Positions 25,365-33,880 of a DNA stretch of 64,000 nt are shown here, one piece after another. Source of the stretch: Paenibacillus sp. PL2-23 (GTDB taxonomy: Bacteria; Bacillota; Bacilli; Paenibacillales; Paenibacillaceae); assembly GCF_040834005.1 (NCBI RefSeq), contig NZ_CP162129.1, positions 2,132,001-2,196,000 of the forward strand, written 5' to 3'. Numbering within the stretch: position 1 is the stretch's first letter; every line of letters starts with the position of its first letter. The notes beneath the pieces were generated by a model. That model worked only from the letters and a program-made list of their open reading frames with translations, searched no databases and was not told the DNA's origin. The translations under genes were made by a program, and so were the position numbers.

Positions 25365-26144
25365 TTATATTTCGTTAATTGGAGCGGCTAACACAATTTC
25401 ACCTCGCGGCTTCTCCCCGAATGCGTCCGGCTCCAGCGTAATAGCAATCGTATCATAGCCCTCGTCTTGCAGGGTATAGTAGATAGCTCCGGTGCCTCCA
25501 TGTGTCAGGAATGTCCCCGCGCTGTATTTGTTTTCGCCTTTGATCATCCAAACCTGATAAGCCTGTGTGCCCTCCAGCTCAGGCAGCTGCTCCGCCTGAA
25601 CAAGCAGATGGGTTCCCGTCTTGTCAATGACGATGGTGGCCAGTCCTTGCGCAACGATATCCTCGGCTGCGGGATGGAGCTTCACAGCTTGGTTAACGGT
25701 CAATTCTTGTATCGGAGCATGCTGTGATGCGTCCAGCTCGCTTTGCAATTGGTCTACTGTTTGTCGAAGCTGCAGGGTATACGGTACGAGAACCAGCATT
25801 GCGGCGGCGAGCCCTATCGATAGATACCGGCCGAAGGAATAGCTTTTCTTGTGTACGCTAGTAGTTGTCTCGACTGCTCTATCCTGATCTTGAGCCAAGC
25901 CGGCAGGCTGTCCTTCGGGCGCAAGCACATGGTCCAGAATGCGGCTCCTCATGCCTGCGGGTACGGGAACGGGATCTGAGGCAAACGCGAATTGCCCGAT
26001 CATATCCTGCAGCTCGATGCGCTGGAGCTGACAAGCCTCGCAGTGCTCCAGATGCTTCTCGAAAGCATGGGCTTCCTCCTTGGAGAGACCGCCTAGCAGA
26101 TATAGCTCGATTAGCTCGCAATCCTTATTTGTAGGCTTGGTCAT
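25365..26144 (-). CDS. Anti-sigma factor, zinc-finger plus RskA-type domain
   Basis: This 259-residue single-pass membrane protein should hold the adjacent ECF sigma factor inactive. The cytoplasmic zinc-binding anti-sigma motif is H31-x3-C35-x2-C38, with C9 as the fourth ligand. A membrane helix lies near residues 107-124. An extracellular RskA-like domain follows (about 165-259, with QAYQVWMIKG and GAIYYTL). AGGAGGG stands 9 nt before the ATG. The start overlaps the sigma gene by 20 bp, so the two are translationally coupled. RskA proteins release sigma through regulated proteolysis; the signal here is unknown. Confidence 0.9.
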   Translation of the reverse strand: MTKPTNKDCELIELYLLGGLSKEEAHAFEKHLEHCEACQLQRIELQDMIGQFAFASDPVPVPAGMRSRILDHVLAPEGQPAGLAQDQDRAVETTTSVHKKSYSFGRYLSIGLAAAMLVLVPYTLQLRQTVDQLQSELDASQHAPIQELTVNQAVKLHPAAEDIVAQGLATIVIDKTGTHLLVQAEQLPELEGTQAYQVWMIKGENKYSAGTFLTHGGTGAIYYTLQDEGYDTIAITLEPDAFGEKPRGEIVLAAPINEI

Positions 26145-26721
26145 ATCTCGTTTCCCTCCTCTCCAAATCTCCCAATCTATTCTTGAGCTGCTTCATGGCC
26201 AATCGAATGCGGCTCTTCACCGTTCCCAGCGGAATGCCCTTGTTCTGGGACACTTCCTGGTGCGTGTAGCCCTGATAATAAATAAGATCCAGCACTTGCC
26301 GCTGATCATCGTTCAATTGCTCAATCGCGTTCTTCACTTTCTCGCCGACCCATTTCTTGTCATATTGTTCTTCCGGCGTGCCATCCCTGTCAACCAGACT
26401 CTCCAGCGGCTTCGTGTCCGTCGTCTGAGCAGCCGTACGGTTGTGCCTCTTGCGCAGCTGATCGATGGCAATATTCCGTGTAATAGCGAACATCCAGGTG
26501 GATACCTTGCCTTGTCCGATATCGTACCGATCGGCGTGATTCCATATGCGCATAAAAAGCTCCTGCACAATCTCCTCGGCCAGCATGGCGTCACCGACGA
26601 ACCGGAAAGCAAAGGCGTAGACCGTCTTCTCATAACGATCGTATAACCGTGTCAATGCGGCGGCATCCCCGTTCGAAATGCTGAGAAGAAGCTGCTGTTC
26701 TTCTTCTTGCGGATCTATCAT
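26125..26721 (-). CDS. ECF RNA polymerase sigma factor
   Basis: This 198-residue sigma factor has region 2 (about 20-95, with DAMLAEEIVQELFMRIW and TWMFAITRNIAIDQLRK) and region 4 (about 130-185, with YYQGYTHQEVSQ and GTVKSRIRLAMKQL). ATG 26721 has AAAGGAG 7 nt upstream; the longer reading from TTG 26739 is poorly supported. It is co-transcribed with its anti-sigma factor. The divergent gene at 26.9 kb encodes a secreted His-rich protein and is a candidate regulon member. Confidence 0.93.
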   Translation of the reverse strand: MIDPQEEEQQLLLSISNGDAAALTRLYDRYEKTVYAFAFRFVGDAMLAEEIVQELFMRIWNHADRYDIGQGKVSTWMFAITRNIAIDQLRKRHNRTAAQTTDTKPLESLVDRDGTPEEQYDKKWVGEKVKNAIEQLNDDQRQVLDLIYYQGYTHQEVSQNKGIPLGTVKSRIRLAMKQLKNRLGDLERRETRYDQAYK

Positions 26722-26834
26722 GTTAGCGCTCCTTTCCAAAGCTATCTTTCATTATAAAGATTCGTTAGCGGAAATAAAGCGAATGCTGGACAAAAAAAAT
26801 TGGCGGACCTGTGATCCAAATTAAAAAACGTTCC

Positions 26835-26848
26835 GTAACAGTGGTTAC
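26835..26848. promoter_or_regulatory. GTAAC-AGTG-GTTAC palindrome in divergent ECF promoter region
   Basis: A perfect 5-bp inverted repeat around a 4-bp centre lies between the sigma operon and the His-rich protein gene. A GGAAC element, possible as an ECF -35, lies on the minus strand next to it. Neither assignment is certain. Confidence 0.3.
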
Positions 26849-26901
26849 AACCGCCAAATGACACCGGCGGAAACAAAATAGAGAAGAGGAGTGTTTTTTG
26901 G

Positions 26902-28527
26902 ATGAAAGGAAAATGGGTTTACAAAATGGTTAGCCTGGTACTGACGATGGTCTTGCTTATACCCGCAATGGCCAGCGCTCATACCGTAAGCACAAAAGGC
27001 CCAACATCGGATTTGCGTTCCGCTCTAGGGCAAATGCTGGGCGAGCATGCGCTTCTTGCGATAGTCGCTATGCAGAAGGGGTACGATGGCGCTGCGGACT
27101 TCGGTCAAGCGGCAGGTGAGCTGAACCGCAACACCGACGAGCTGACAGCGGCGATCTCCTCCCTCTACGGCAAGGAGGCCGGTGAGTCATTTAAGGAAAT
27201 TTGGACATCCCACATCGGCTATTTTGTGGATTACGTCAAAGCGACGGCGATGAAGGATACAGCCGGACAGCAAGCCGCAATAGCCGATCTGGAGCAATAC
27301 CGCATGGAGCAAGCCAAGTTCTTCGCTTGGGCTAATCCGAACTTCGACGAGGCCGTCATGGCAGCTGAGCTTAAAATGCATATCGATCATCTGCTCGGCA
27401 CCTTCCATCATTATGTCGCGGGCGATTACGATGCGGCATATGAGGAAGCGTACACGGCTTATGCCCATATGTTTATGACCGCTGACGCGCTGGCTGGCGG
27501 GATCGCGGCGCAGTTCCCGGAAACCTTCACTGACCGCGAAGGCAGTAATCCAGCTTTTGATCTGCGCTCTGCGCTGGAGCAGAAGCTTGGCGAGCACGCG
27601 CTGCTGGCTGTTTTGGCCATGCAAAAGGGGATTGACGGCAAAGCGGATTTTGCAGCCGCAGCGGCTTCCCTTAACCGCAATACCGAGGAGCTGTCGACTG
27701 CAGTAGGCTCCATCTATGGTGATGAAGCGGGAGAGATGTTCGAGGAGATCTGGAGCTCTCATATTCGTTACTTTGTGGATTATGTTACGGCAACTGCCGG
27801 CAAGGATGAGCAAGGAAGGGAAAAAGCGATTGCAGATTTGGAAAAATACAGAATGGAGCAGGCTGAATTTTTTGCTTGGGCCAATCCGGAATTCGACAAG
27901 ACAGCCATTGCCTCTGAGCTAAAGATGCATATCACTCACCTGGTTGATGCCTTTGACCAATATGTAGCCAAGGATTATGACGATGCGTATGCCAGCATAC
28001 GTACCGCCTATGGACATATGTTCCCAACAGGGGCCTATCTGTCCGAAGTCATCTCGAAGCAATTCCCTGACCAGTTCCACACCGCCAAGATGATGGATGT
28101 GATGAAGGTCTGGTTCCAAATCGGCTCCAGCACACTTATTATCGACGACATGACAACGGTTATGGATACGGAGCCATTCGTGAATAACGGCTCAAGCTAT
28201 ATTCCGCTGCGCTACTTGGCAGAAGGCATCGGAGCTAAGGTAACGTGGGATGATGCCACGAGATCCGTATGGATCGAAACGGGCAGCAGCAAGGCGCAAT
28301 TCTGGATCGGTCAACAATTTATGGAGATGGATGGCAAGCGTATGGAGATTGGCCAGCCCGTCATCATTAAGGACGGCCGAACGCAAGTGCCTGTTCGTTT
28401 CATCGCCGAATTGTTCGGCTGGAATGTCGCCTGGGGCAATGCCGACTGGTCCATTACGCTGACTAAGGGCATGGAGATGGAGATGGAAGAGAAGCAAGAC
28501 ATGCACGGAATGCACAGCATGCATTAG
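26902..28527 (+). CDS. Secreted protein with duplicated His-conserved helical domains, copper-amine-oxidase-N-like domain and Met/His tail
   Basis: This 541-residue secreted protein has a signal peptide (1-26, ending AMASA). Two copies of a ~170-residue mainly helical domain follow (about 37-207 and 220-390). They align with a constant offset of 183, and the histidines at 49/232, 104/287, 160/343, 163/346 and 189/372 are all kept. The C-terminal domain (about 400-522) is of the Cu_amine_oxidN1 type (YIPLRYLAE, TQVPVRFIAELFGW). The tail is Met/Glu/His-rich, ending HGMHSMH. The retained histidines suggest metal binding, perhaps copper or iron; no enzyme activity can be claimed. AGAGGAG lies 10 nt before the ATG. 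It is divergent from the ECF operon and is a candidate target of it. Confidence 0.8.
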   Translation: MKGKWVYKMVSLVLTMVLLIPAMASAHTVSTKGPTSDLRSALGQMLGEHALLAIVAMQKGYDGAADFGQAAGELNRNTDELTAAISSLYGKEAGESFKEIWTSHIGYFVDYVKATAMKDTAGQQAAIADLEQYRMEQAKFFAWANPNFDEAVMAAELKMHIDHLLGTFHHYVAGDYDAAYEEAYTAYAHMFMTADALAGGIAAQFPETFTDREGSNPAFDLRSALEQKLGEHALLAVLAMQKGIDGKADFAAAAASLNRNTEELSTAVGSIYGDEAGEMFEEIWSSHIRYFVDYVTATAGKDEQGREKAIADLEKYRMEQAEFFAWANPEFDKTAIASELKMHITHLVDAFDQYVAKDYDDAYASIRTAYGHMFPTGAYLSEVISKQFPDQFHTAKMMDVMKVWFQIGSSTLIIDDMTTVMDTEPFVNNGSSYIPLRYLAEGIGAKVTWDDATRSVWIETGSSKAQFWIGQQFMEMDGKRMEIGQPVIIKDGRTQVPVRFIAELFGWNVAWGNADWSITLTKGMEMEMEEKQDMHGMHSMH

Positions 28528-28573
28528 TCGCAATGGGAGGATCTATCGCGCTATGCAAGCTTAGTTGCAAACG

Positions 28574-28603
28574 GAAGGGGAGCCGCACAAGCGGCTCCCC
28601 TTC
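28574..28603. terminator. Convergent hairpin after the His-rich protein gene
   Basis: GAAGGGGAGCCGC / GCGGCTCCCCTTC forms a 13-bp stem with an ACAA loop. There is no T run. It is placed between two convergent genes. Confidence 0.7.
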
Positions 28604-28636
28604 GGCTTGTCCGCCAGACCGGAGCAGCCATGATCC

Positions 28637-29911
28637 CTACGATGGATTGGAAGACGATTCCGCTCGCTTGAAACGAAGCATGCAGCTTGTTCCTTGGGAG
28701 CTGGTGCTCTGTATTTCAAGCCGCCCGTTCATCGCTTGCATGAGACTAATAACGACCATCAGCCCTAGACCGGTGCCCTTCTCTTTCGTCGTGTAGAAGG
28801 GCATGCCGATACGGGCGATTTGCTCCTTGGTCATGCCGGTACCCGTATCCCTAATTGTAATGATCACCTCGTCCTCCACAGGACGAATACTGATGGTCAG
28901 CGAGCCGCCCTCCGGCATCGCTTCGATCGCGTTCTTGATGACATTCAGCAGAATCTGCTGCAGCTTGTTAGACTCGCCCCAGATATAGGCCGGCTGCTCA
29001 TCAGCCCCTTGCTCCCAGACGATTTGCACATTGGAGAGCAAAGCAAGCGGCTGAACCAACGGCAGGATGAATTGAACTTCATCCTGCAACGCAATCCTTC
29101 GCTTGCGTTCAATCGAAGGCCTTGCGAAGCTCAAATAATCGGTAATAATGCCGTTGGCCTGATCGATCCCCTCCAGGGCGTAGCGTGTATAGGAAATTCG
29201 CTGATCGGGGGTTAGGTCCTTCTTGGACATGAGCTGAATAAAGCCTCGCACGGTCGTAAGCGGGTTGCGGATCTCGTGTGAGATGGCTGCTGTCAGTTGG
29301 CTGACGATATGATTTTTTTCCGAACGAATCAGATCCTCCTTCAGCCTTTCCTGCATTTGAATCTGGAAATACACATAGTTGACGATGACACCAATGAAAT
29401 ATGTGCCAATGACCGCAGTTATCACATAATGGATCGCCGGTATGGGACGGACGAGTGGATACAGCACGCTGTACGGGATGACATATGCCGTAATCATAGC
29501 CGACGACCATAAGACGGTGTGCGGGAATGAGCGGTCGAAGGCGTTCCGGTAATAGAGCAGCAGGCCAAAAAGAAGCTGCAAAGCGGACGCGGCCATCACG
29601 GGAAGCAGCGGGTTGTCATAGAAGACGAAGCTGCAAAAGTTGAATATGAGCCAGGTAAGCACGCTTGTAACGTAGCCCCCCAATATAATGGAGAACATGA
29701 TGGCTAGAGGAATGAGATTCAGGGTGTACAGGAACGGATCGACATCCTCGTAGCCGATGTAGAACAAGGACAGCAGGAGGAGCAGTCCTATATAGAGCGC
29801 TTTGCGCGTGCGGCTCCGTTCAGACGATTTGGGAGATAGAATAAGGAATAGCAGCAACGCGCTTAGAAAATAAAGCAGATTATGCCATTCGTTCATTATG
29901 AGCACTGCCAT
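28637..29911 (-). CDS. Multi-pass sensor histidine kinase (KinB-like)
   Basis: This 424-residue kinase has an N-terminal block of about six membrane helices (1-195) with no large extracellular loop. The dimerisation/phospho-acceptor box is SHEIRNPLTTVRGF. The ATPase domain has an N box (NVIKNAIEAMPEGG), a G1 box (DTGTGMT) and a G2 box (GTGLGLMVV). The layout is that of sporulation-type kinases feeding a phosphorelay, and no response regulator is adjacent. ATG 29911 has AAAGGA about 8 nt upstream. It starts 13 bp after the stop of the FAD oxidoreductase gene, so the two probably share a transcript. Confidence 0.88.
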   Translation of the reverse strand: MAVLIMNEWHNLLYFLSALLLFLILSPKSSERSRTRKALYIGLLLLLSLFYIGYEDVDPFLYTLNLIPLAIMFSIILGGYVTSVLTWLIFNFCSFVFYDNPLLPVMAASALQLLFGLLLYYRNAFDRSFPHTVLWSSAMITAYVIPYSVLYPLVRPIPAIHYVITAVIGTYFIGVIVNYVYFQIQMQERLKEDLIRSEKNHIVSQLTAAISHEIRNPLTTVRGFIQLMSKKDLTPDQRISYTRYALEGIDQANGIITDYLSFARPSIERKRRIALQDEVQFILPLVQPLALLSNVQIVWEQGADEQPAYIWGESNKLQQILLNVIKNAIEAMPEGGSLTISIRPVEDEVIITIRDTGTGMTKEQIARIGMPFYTTKEKGTGLGLMVVISLMQAMNGRLEIQSTSSQGTSCMLRFKRAESSSNPS

Positions 29912-29924
29912 TCCCTTCTTCCTT

Positions 29925-31559
29925 TCAATCAAACATTTTGCCGTTCCAAGGCAGTCCCTTCTCGAACCGCGAACGGTCGGTGATCCGCCATATAGCCAGT
30001 AGGTTTAAATCAAACACATTCCAGATCTGACAATGCTTCTTGCTGGAGCCGTCCGCATCAAGAATGGCATTGACTGCTCGCCGCGCGGCTTCATTCGCGC
30101 CTTCCATCGTGGCAAGATCGGTATTCGTCCGAACATAGTCCGAGGCCAGGAACAAATTCGGGATTCCCGTATACGCATTAGGGCGCAAATACCAGGTGTT
30201 CACTTTGTTCACCAGAAGCGGCTCCAGATTAATCGCCTCATGCGGGTTCGGGAATTGAATGTCCTCATCCAAATACCAGCTTACAAGCTGTTCATCGGCC
30301 AGCGTGACTTGTCCGTCGTGATTGAGGCTTCGCTTCAGCTGTGTCCATACCTCGTTTTTCACTTCCTCGGCCGTGCAATGCTTAGCAGGCTTCCCATACA
30401 GGATGCCGGGCGTCTCCCAATCCGATATATCCACGGAAAGAATGCCGCGAACGTCGCCGTTGCCTGCATCCTCGAAGGAGAAGGAGGGCCAGAATTGCGC
30501 CTGGGATACGGAGGTGAGCGCCCAAGGGCTGTCCATATAGATCATATGGCCATGAATGACTGGCACATCTTCGTTTAAATAAAATTGAATGCCGTTCATC
30601 CAGTCAACGGATAATGCCAGCTCTTGAATGCCTGCCAGCGTCGGATCGGCTTGAATCAGCTCTTCATTCAGCAGCCTAGCCATGACTTCAACAGGAACAG
30701 CGCTTATATAATAGTCGGCTCTCACATCGGTGGATATGCCGTTGATCGTCACAGTTACATGACTAATGGCTCCGTCCCCGCAATGTATGTGGTCCACTGT
30801 CGCTTCCTTGATGTAATCGACGCCGCCGGCCTCCAGATAGGACAGCCAAGGCTGGATCCACACCTCGTTGGTCGGTCCATTGAGCAGTCGATCGGCGCTG
30901 ACTGGACGCTCCATGTCCATCATCAGCGTTGCTCCTATCGTTCCAATGGTAGAGGTGTTGGCTTCTCTTGACTTGGCAGCAACGAGAATGCGGGTTAATC
31001 CCGTGAAGACGCTCTGAAATGCAGGGGAACGCTTATCCGCTTCGATAAAATCCCACCAGGGAATTCTCTGATAGTCCAGAACGCGCCGTTCGTCGCAGCT
31101 GGAGATGACCTGCCAGAGCTTGTCCACGAACCACTCCACATCATCGGCTGTGAGCCCAAGCTTGTTGTCGAACAGACTATGCAGCAGCAGCTTAAGCTCC
31201 TTGATAGAATGAGGGAGTCTAGTAAGAAAGGGCAGCATGGGGCAATTGAAGAACGCCATGCCGAGTTGGCTTCCCTCCACGAGGTTATCATACACGCCAT
31301 TACGGTTCCCTGGATAAGGAATACGCTTCATGGTATCGGTAACATGCTTGTAGAATCTCGGGAAGAAGCGAAAGCCATGCTCGCCGGGCAAATCTCGCCG
31401 TCCATCCTTGCCCGATCCCGGCACAGGCATGCTGCGTGCTTTGCCGCCTGGTATGGCGCGTGTTTCATACACAGTGACCTTGTATCCCCGTTCCATAAGC
31501 TCATGCGCGGCGCTCATTCCGGCAACGCCGCCTCCAAGTATTGCGACCTTTTTCGTCAA
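29925..31559 (-). CDS. FAD-dependent oxidoreductase of the phytoene-desaturase / hydroxysqualene-dehydroxylase type
   Basis: This 544-residue flavoenzyme belongs to the amine-oxidase fold group. The N-terminal FAD-binding Rossmann motif is VAILGGGVAGMSAAHEL, followed by TVYETRAIPGGKA and, after a basic stretch, GEHGFRFFPRFY. The C-terminal FAD motif is NLFLASDYVRTNTDLATMEGANEAARRA. These match the phytoene desaturase and hydroxysqualene dehydroxylase group, acting on isoprenoid chains, but no terpenoid genes are near. The start is TTG 31559 with GGGGGG about 10 nt upstream; 32 more open codons precede it without a convincing start. A TTGCAT / TAAGAT promoter candidate lies upstream on the minus strand. 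Confidence 0.82.
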   Translation of the reverse strand: MTKKVAILGGGVAGMSAAHELMERGYKVTVYETRAIPGGKARSMPVPGSGKDGRRDLPGEHGFRFFPRFYKHVTDTMKRIPYPGNRNGVYDNLVEGSQLGMAFFNCPMLPFLTRLPHSIKELKLLLHSLFDNKLGLTADDVEWFVDKLWQVISSCDERRVLDYQRIPWWDFIEADKRSPAFQSVFTGLTRILVAAKSREANTSTIGTIGATLMMDMERPVSADRLLNGPTNEVWIQPWLSYLEAGGVDYIKEATVDHIHCGDGAISHVTVTINGISTDVRADYYISAVPVEVMARLLNEELIQADPTLAGIQELALSVDWMNGIQFYLNEDVPVIHGHMIYMDSPWALTSVSQAQFWPSFSFEDAGNGDVRGILSVDISDWETPGILYGKPAKHCTAEEVKNEVWTQLKRSLNHDGQVTLADEQLVSWYLDEDIQFPNPHEAINLEPLLVNKVNTWYLRPNAYTGIPNLFLASDYVRTNTDLATMEGANEAARRAVNAILDADGSSKKHCQIWNVFDLNLLAIWRITDRSRFEKGLPWNGKMFD

Positions 31560-31881
31560 AACAACCGTTCCCCCCCATGCGAATCGCGTCGAATAAGAAC
31601 TAGATTTGCTGATCTGTGCTATACATATCTTAACTTTCAATACTATTTCATGCAATGCTTTCCTCTTACTAGTAGATTCTCATAAAAAAGAGTCGGCATT
31701 CAGAGCGCGAGTTCAGGAACCGCGTCATCCAATAGAAGAAGCTGCGCGCAACGTATTTCTCGAAGGAGCCCATGGATGAGGGGATATTATCATTAACTAT
31801 AAGACATAGGGCTTGCTTCTGCCCTAAGTAGCTAGTTCCAAATTCTTCATTTTCATGTATAATGGTGGGGAATTTAAAAAA
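31560..31881. other. Intergenic junction between resident and AT-rich DNA
   Basis: The left part holds the probable promoter of the FAD oxidoreductase. The middle holds a decayed piece of yhbH (31693-31797). The right part is AT-rich, with TATAAT at 31858-31863 serving the first gene of the AT-rich insert. No tRNA, integrase or attachment site is recognisable. Confidence 0.6.
31693..31797 (-). pseudogene. Decayed fragment of a second yhbH gene
   Basis: A 61-bp ungapped match (47 of 61 bases by hand count) to the intact yhbH at 34.6-35.8 kb, in the same orientation. Translated on the minus strand it gives MGSFEKYVARSFFYWMTRFL, against [20 protein letters not shown] in the intact gene, the stretch next to the metal site. 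Weaker similarity continues upstream with a 2-nt indel, and the reading ends at a TAG after 34 codons. It cannot make a working protein. At about 77 percent identity it is an old or foreign copy, not a recent duplication. Confidence 0.75.
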
Positions 31882-32715
31882 ATGGGGGAGACTTACCTTG
31901 ATAAGAAAGATTTTTTAATCAGTACATCGTTATTCCTACTTGTGAGCAGTATTGTAAATGCTCATCCAGGAAGGACAGACTCATCCGGAGGACATACATG
32001 CAGGACGAATTGCGAGAAATGGGGCCTTAGTTATGGGGAGTATCATTATCACAACGGAGGTAGTAGCAGCTCGTCAACGTCGTCATCCGCTTCGTACGAA
32101 TATGTTGATACAAGAAGCGAGGAAGAAAAAGAAGCAGACGAGTACATCTGGCAAGGCAATTATTATTATAAACAATCTAGTTACTACAATGCTTTGTATT
32201 ATTATTTGAAGGCTAAAGCCACAGCATTTGGTTGGAAAGTGGATTATTTTTATTACACGATCGCTGCGCAAAAATTGGCGGATCAAGCAATAGTTAACAT
32301 GAATAAAGATAACTTGGCAGCTGCAAAACAGTATTTTGTTCTACTAGAACAAGACACATTATTGGCATATACATACAATGTTTCATCGAATATGGAATGG
32401 ATAACAGAAAGACAAGCTTTCTTGAATGCATTTGGTGATGCGCGTTGGTACTACTCTCAGAAAAATTACATTAATGCTGTTTTGCTGGCTGATCAAAAGA
32501 TGAATCTGGGACTTGCTAACAATTCTCATGCAATTAATTTTATCAATGATTCTGCACTTAAGCTCTCGCAACAAGCCTACGGAGCATTCCTTAAAACGGA
32601 TTATGATCTTTCTCTTAAATGTTACACTGTTCTCGCGAATTCTAATTACGCTCCTAAGAAGTTGAAGGATGGAGCTGCTGTAAACGTTAAGGTTGTACAA
32701 GGCTATTTGCAATAA
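31882..32715 (+). CDS. YHYH-domain protein, probably secreted, with N-terminal frame anomaly
   Basis: This protein of about 277 residues has a YHYH domain after the hydrophobic start (HPGRTDSSGGHTC, then GEYHYHNGG). A Ser-rich linker and a Tyr-rich helical, TPR-like region follow. The open frame begins at ATG 31882, whose first residues (MGETYLDKKDF) spoil the signal peptide. In the neighbouring frame TTG 31898, with GGGGGAG 7 nt upstream, reads LIRKIF and would join the hydrophobic stretch if the T run at 31911-31916 had seven instead of six T. A one-base loss, sequencing error or slippage may be involved. Base composition is much more AT-rich than the surroundings. Function unknown. Confidence 0.7.
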   Translation: MGETYLDKKDFLISTSLFLLVSSIVNAHPGRTDSSGGHTCRTNCEKWGLSYGEYHYHNGGSSSSSTSSSASYEYVDTRSEEEKEADEYIWQGNYYYKQSSYYNALYYYLKAKATAFGWKVDYFYYTIAAQKLADQAIVNMNKDNLAAAKQYFVLLEQDTLLAYTYNVSSNMEWITERQAFLNAFGDARWYYSQKNYINAVLLADQKMNLGLANNSHAINFINDSALKLSQQAYGAFLKTDYDLSLKCYTVLANSNYAPKKLKDGAAVNVKVVQGYLQ

Positions 32716-32734
32716 GTTATAAGGGGGAAGTGCT

Positions 32735-33841
32735 ATGGGTTTTGGGTTTCGTAGGAGTTTTAAAATTGCACCAGGTATCCGTATGTCTGCTAGTAAATCA
32801 GGTATAGGGCTGAGTTTCGGCGGCAAAGGGCTCCGTTATAGTGTCCATAGCTCGGGGCGAAGACGAATGACCACAAGTATCCCTGGTACTGGCATTTCTT
32901 ATACATCATCTAACTCCACACGAAGAAATTATCGGTCTAACCCGTATCAACGGCATCAGCAGATACTTCAAAGAGAACAACAAGCGAGAGAAGAGAAGGA
33001 TCGAAATCGTTTGATTGTTGAGAAGTTTGATAACCGAATTGAAATGATTAAATCGATACACAAAGAATGCGATGATGAAATTGATTGGCTTGATATTAAA
33101 AATGTGCCAGCACCATTTCAAAGAGATCAGAAGGGGCCACTTGAAATTGCGGCGACAAGTAAATATCTAAACTATCGCCCTGGATTTTTTGTAAAGCTAT
33201 TCAAAACGGAAACCAAACAAAAAAATAAATTATTATTGGATATTCAAAACGCATCGAAAGAAGATACGAGGGCTTACCAAGAATGGCTTGAACTTAACAT
33301 TATTGCAAATCGTGTTTTAAAAGGGGACGTGGATGCTTTTTTCGAAGTCATTGATCAAATGTCACCGCTTGATGATTTACTTGAATTTGGAAGCGGATTC
33401 GAGTTTTTCTGCGAGAATCCAAATTTCATGAATATTGAATTCGATGTGCATAGCAATTCTGTTGTTCCTCAAAAAGCACTTACGCTTACTAAAACCGGTA
33501 AAATTTCTGAAAAAGAAATGACGAAAACCCAATATTACGATATACAGCAAGACTATATATGTAGTTGTATCCTACGTATCGCTCGGGATATGTTTGCTAT
33601 ATTACCGCTGAAGCATCTCGTTATAGATGCAATGGATGAGCAATTAAACACTGCAACTGGCTATTCGGAAAGAGTATGTATCCTTTCGGTTCATTTAAAG
33701 CGTGATCAAATGAACAGGCTTAATTTTGAATATATTGACTGCTCAGATGCTATAAGCGGTTTTGAGCATCGAATGAAATTTAAGAAGACGGGTGGTTTTG
33801 CACCTGTTCAACCAATTACAAGTCACGATATTCAAATATAA
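32735..33841 (+). CDS. DUF4236 domain protein
   Basis: This 368-residue protein has a DUF4236 domain at residues 1-56 (FRRSFKIAPGIR, SKSGIGLSFGGKGLRY, GTGISYTSS). A basic, coiled-coil-like segment (70-110) and a C-terminal region of unknown fold follow. DUF4236 is a small Gly-rich domain of unknown role that is scattered among bacteria. AGGGGGA lies 7 nt before the ATG, and the gene begins 19 bp after the YHYH gene, so it is in the same operon. It shares the AT-rich composition of its neighbours, suggesting acquisition as a unit. Confidence 0.8.
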   Translation: MGFGFRRSFKIAPGIRMSASKSGIGLSFGGKGLRYSVHSSGRRRMTTSIPGTGISYTSSNSTRRNYRSNPYQRHQQILQREQQAREEKDRNRLIVEKFDNRIEMIKSIHKECDDEIDWLDIKNVPAPFQRDQKGPLEIAATSKYLNYRPGFFVKLFKTETKQKNKLLLDIQNASKEDTRAYQEWLELNIIANRVLKGDVDAFFEVIDQMSPLDDLLEFGSGFEFFCENPNFMNIEFDVHSNSVVPQKALTLTKTGKISEKEMTKTQYYDIQQDYICSCILRIARDMFAILPLKHLVIDAMDEQLNTATGYSERVCILSVHLKRDQMNRLNFEYIDCSDAISGFEHRMKFKKTGGFAPVQPITSHDIQI

Positions 33842-33880
33842 CATAAAGAAAGGTTTTCAAGTAATTTATGAGGTGTTTCA

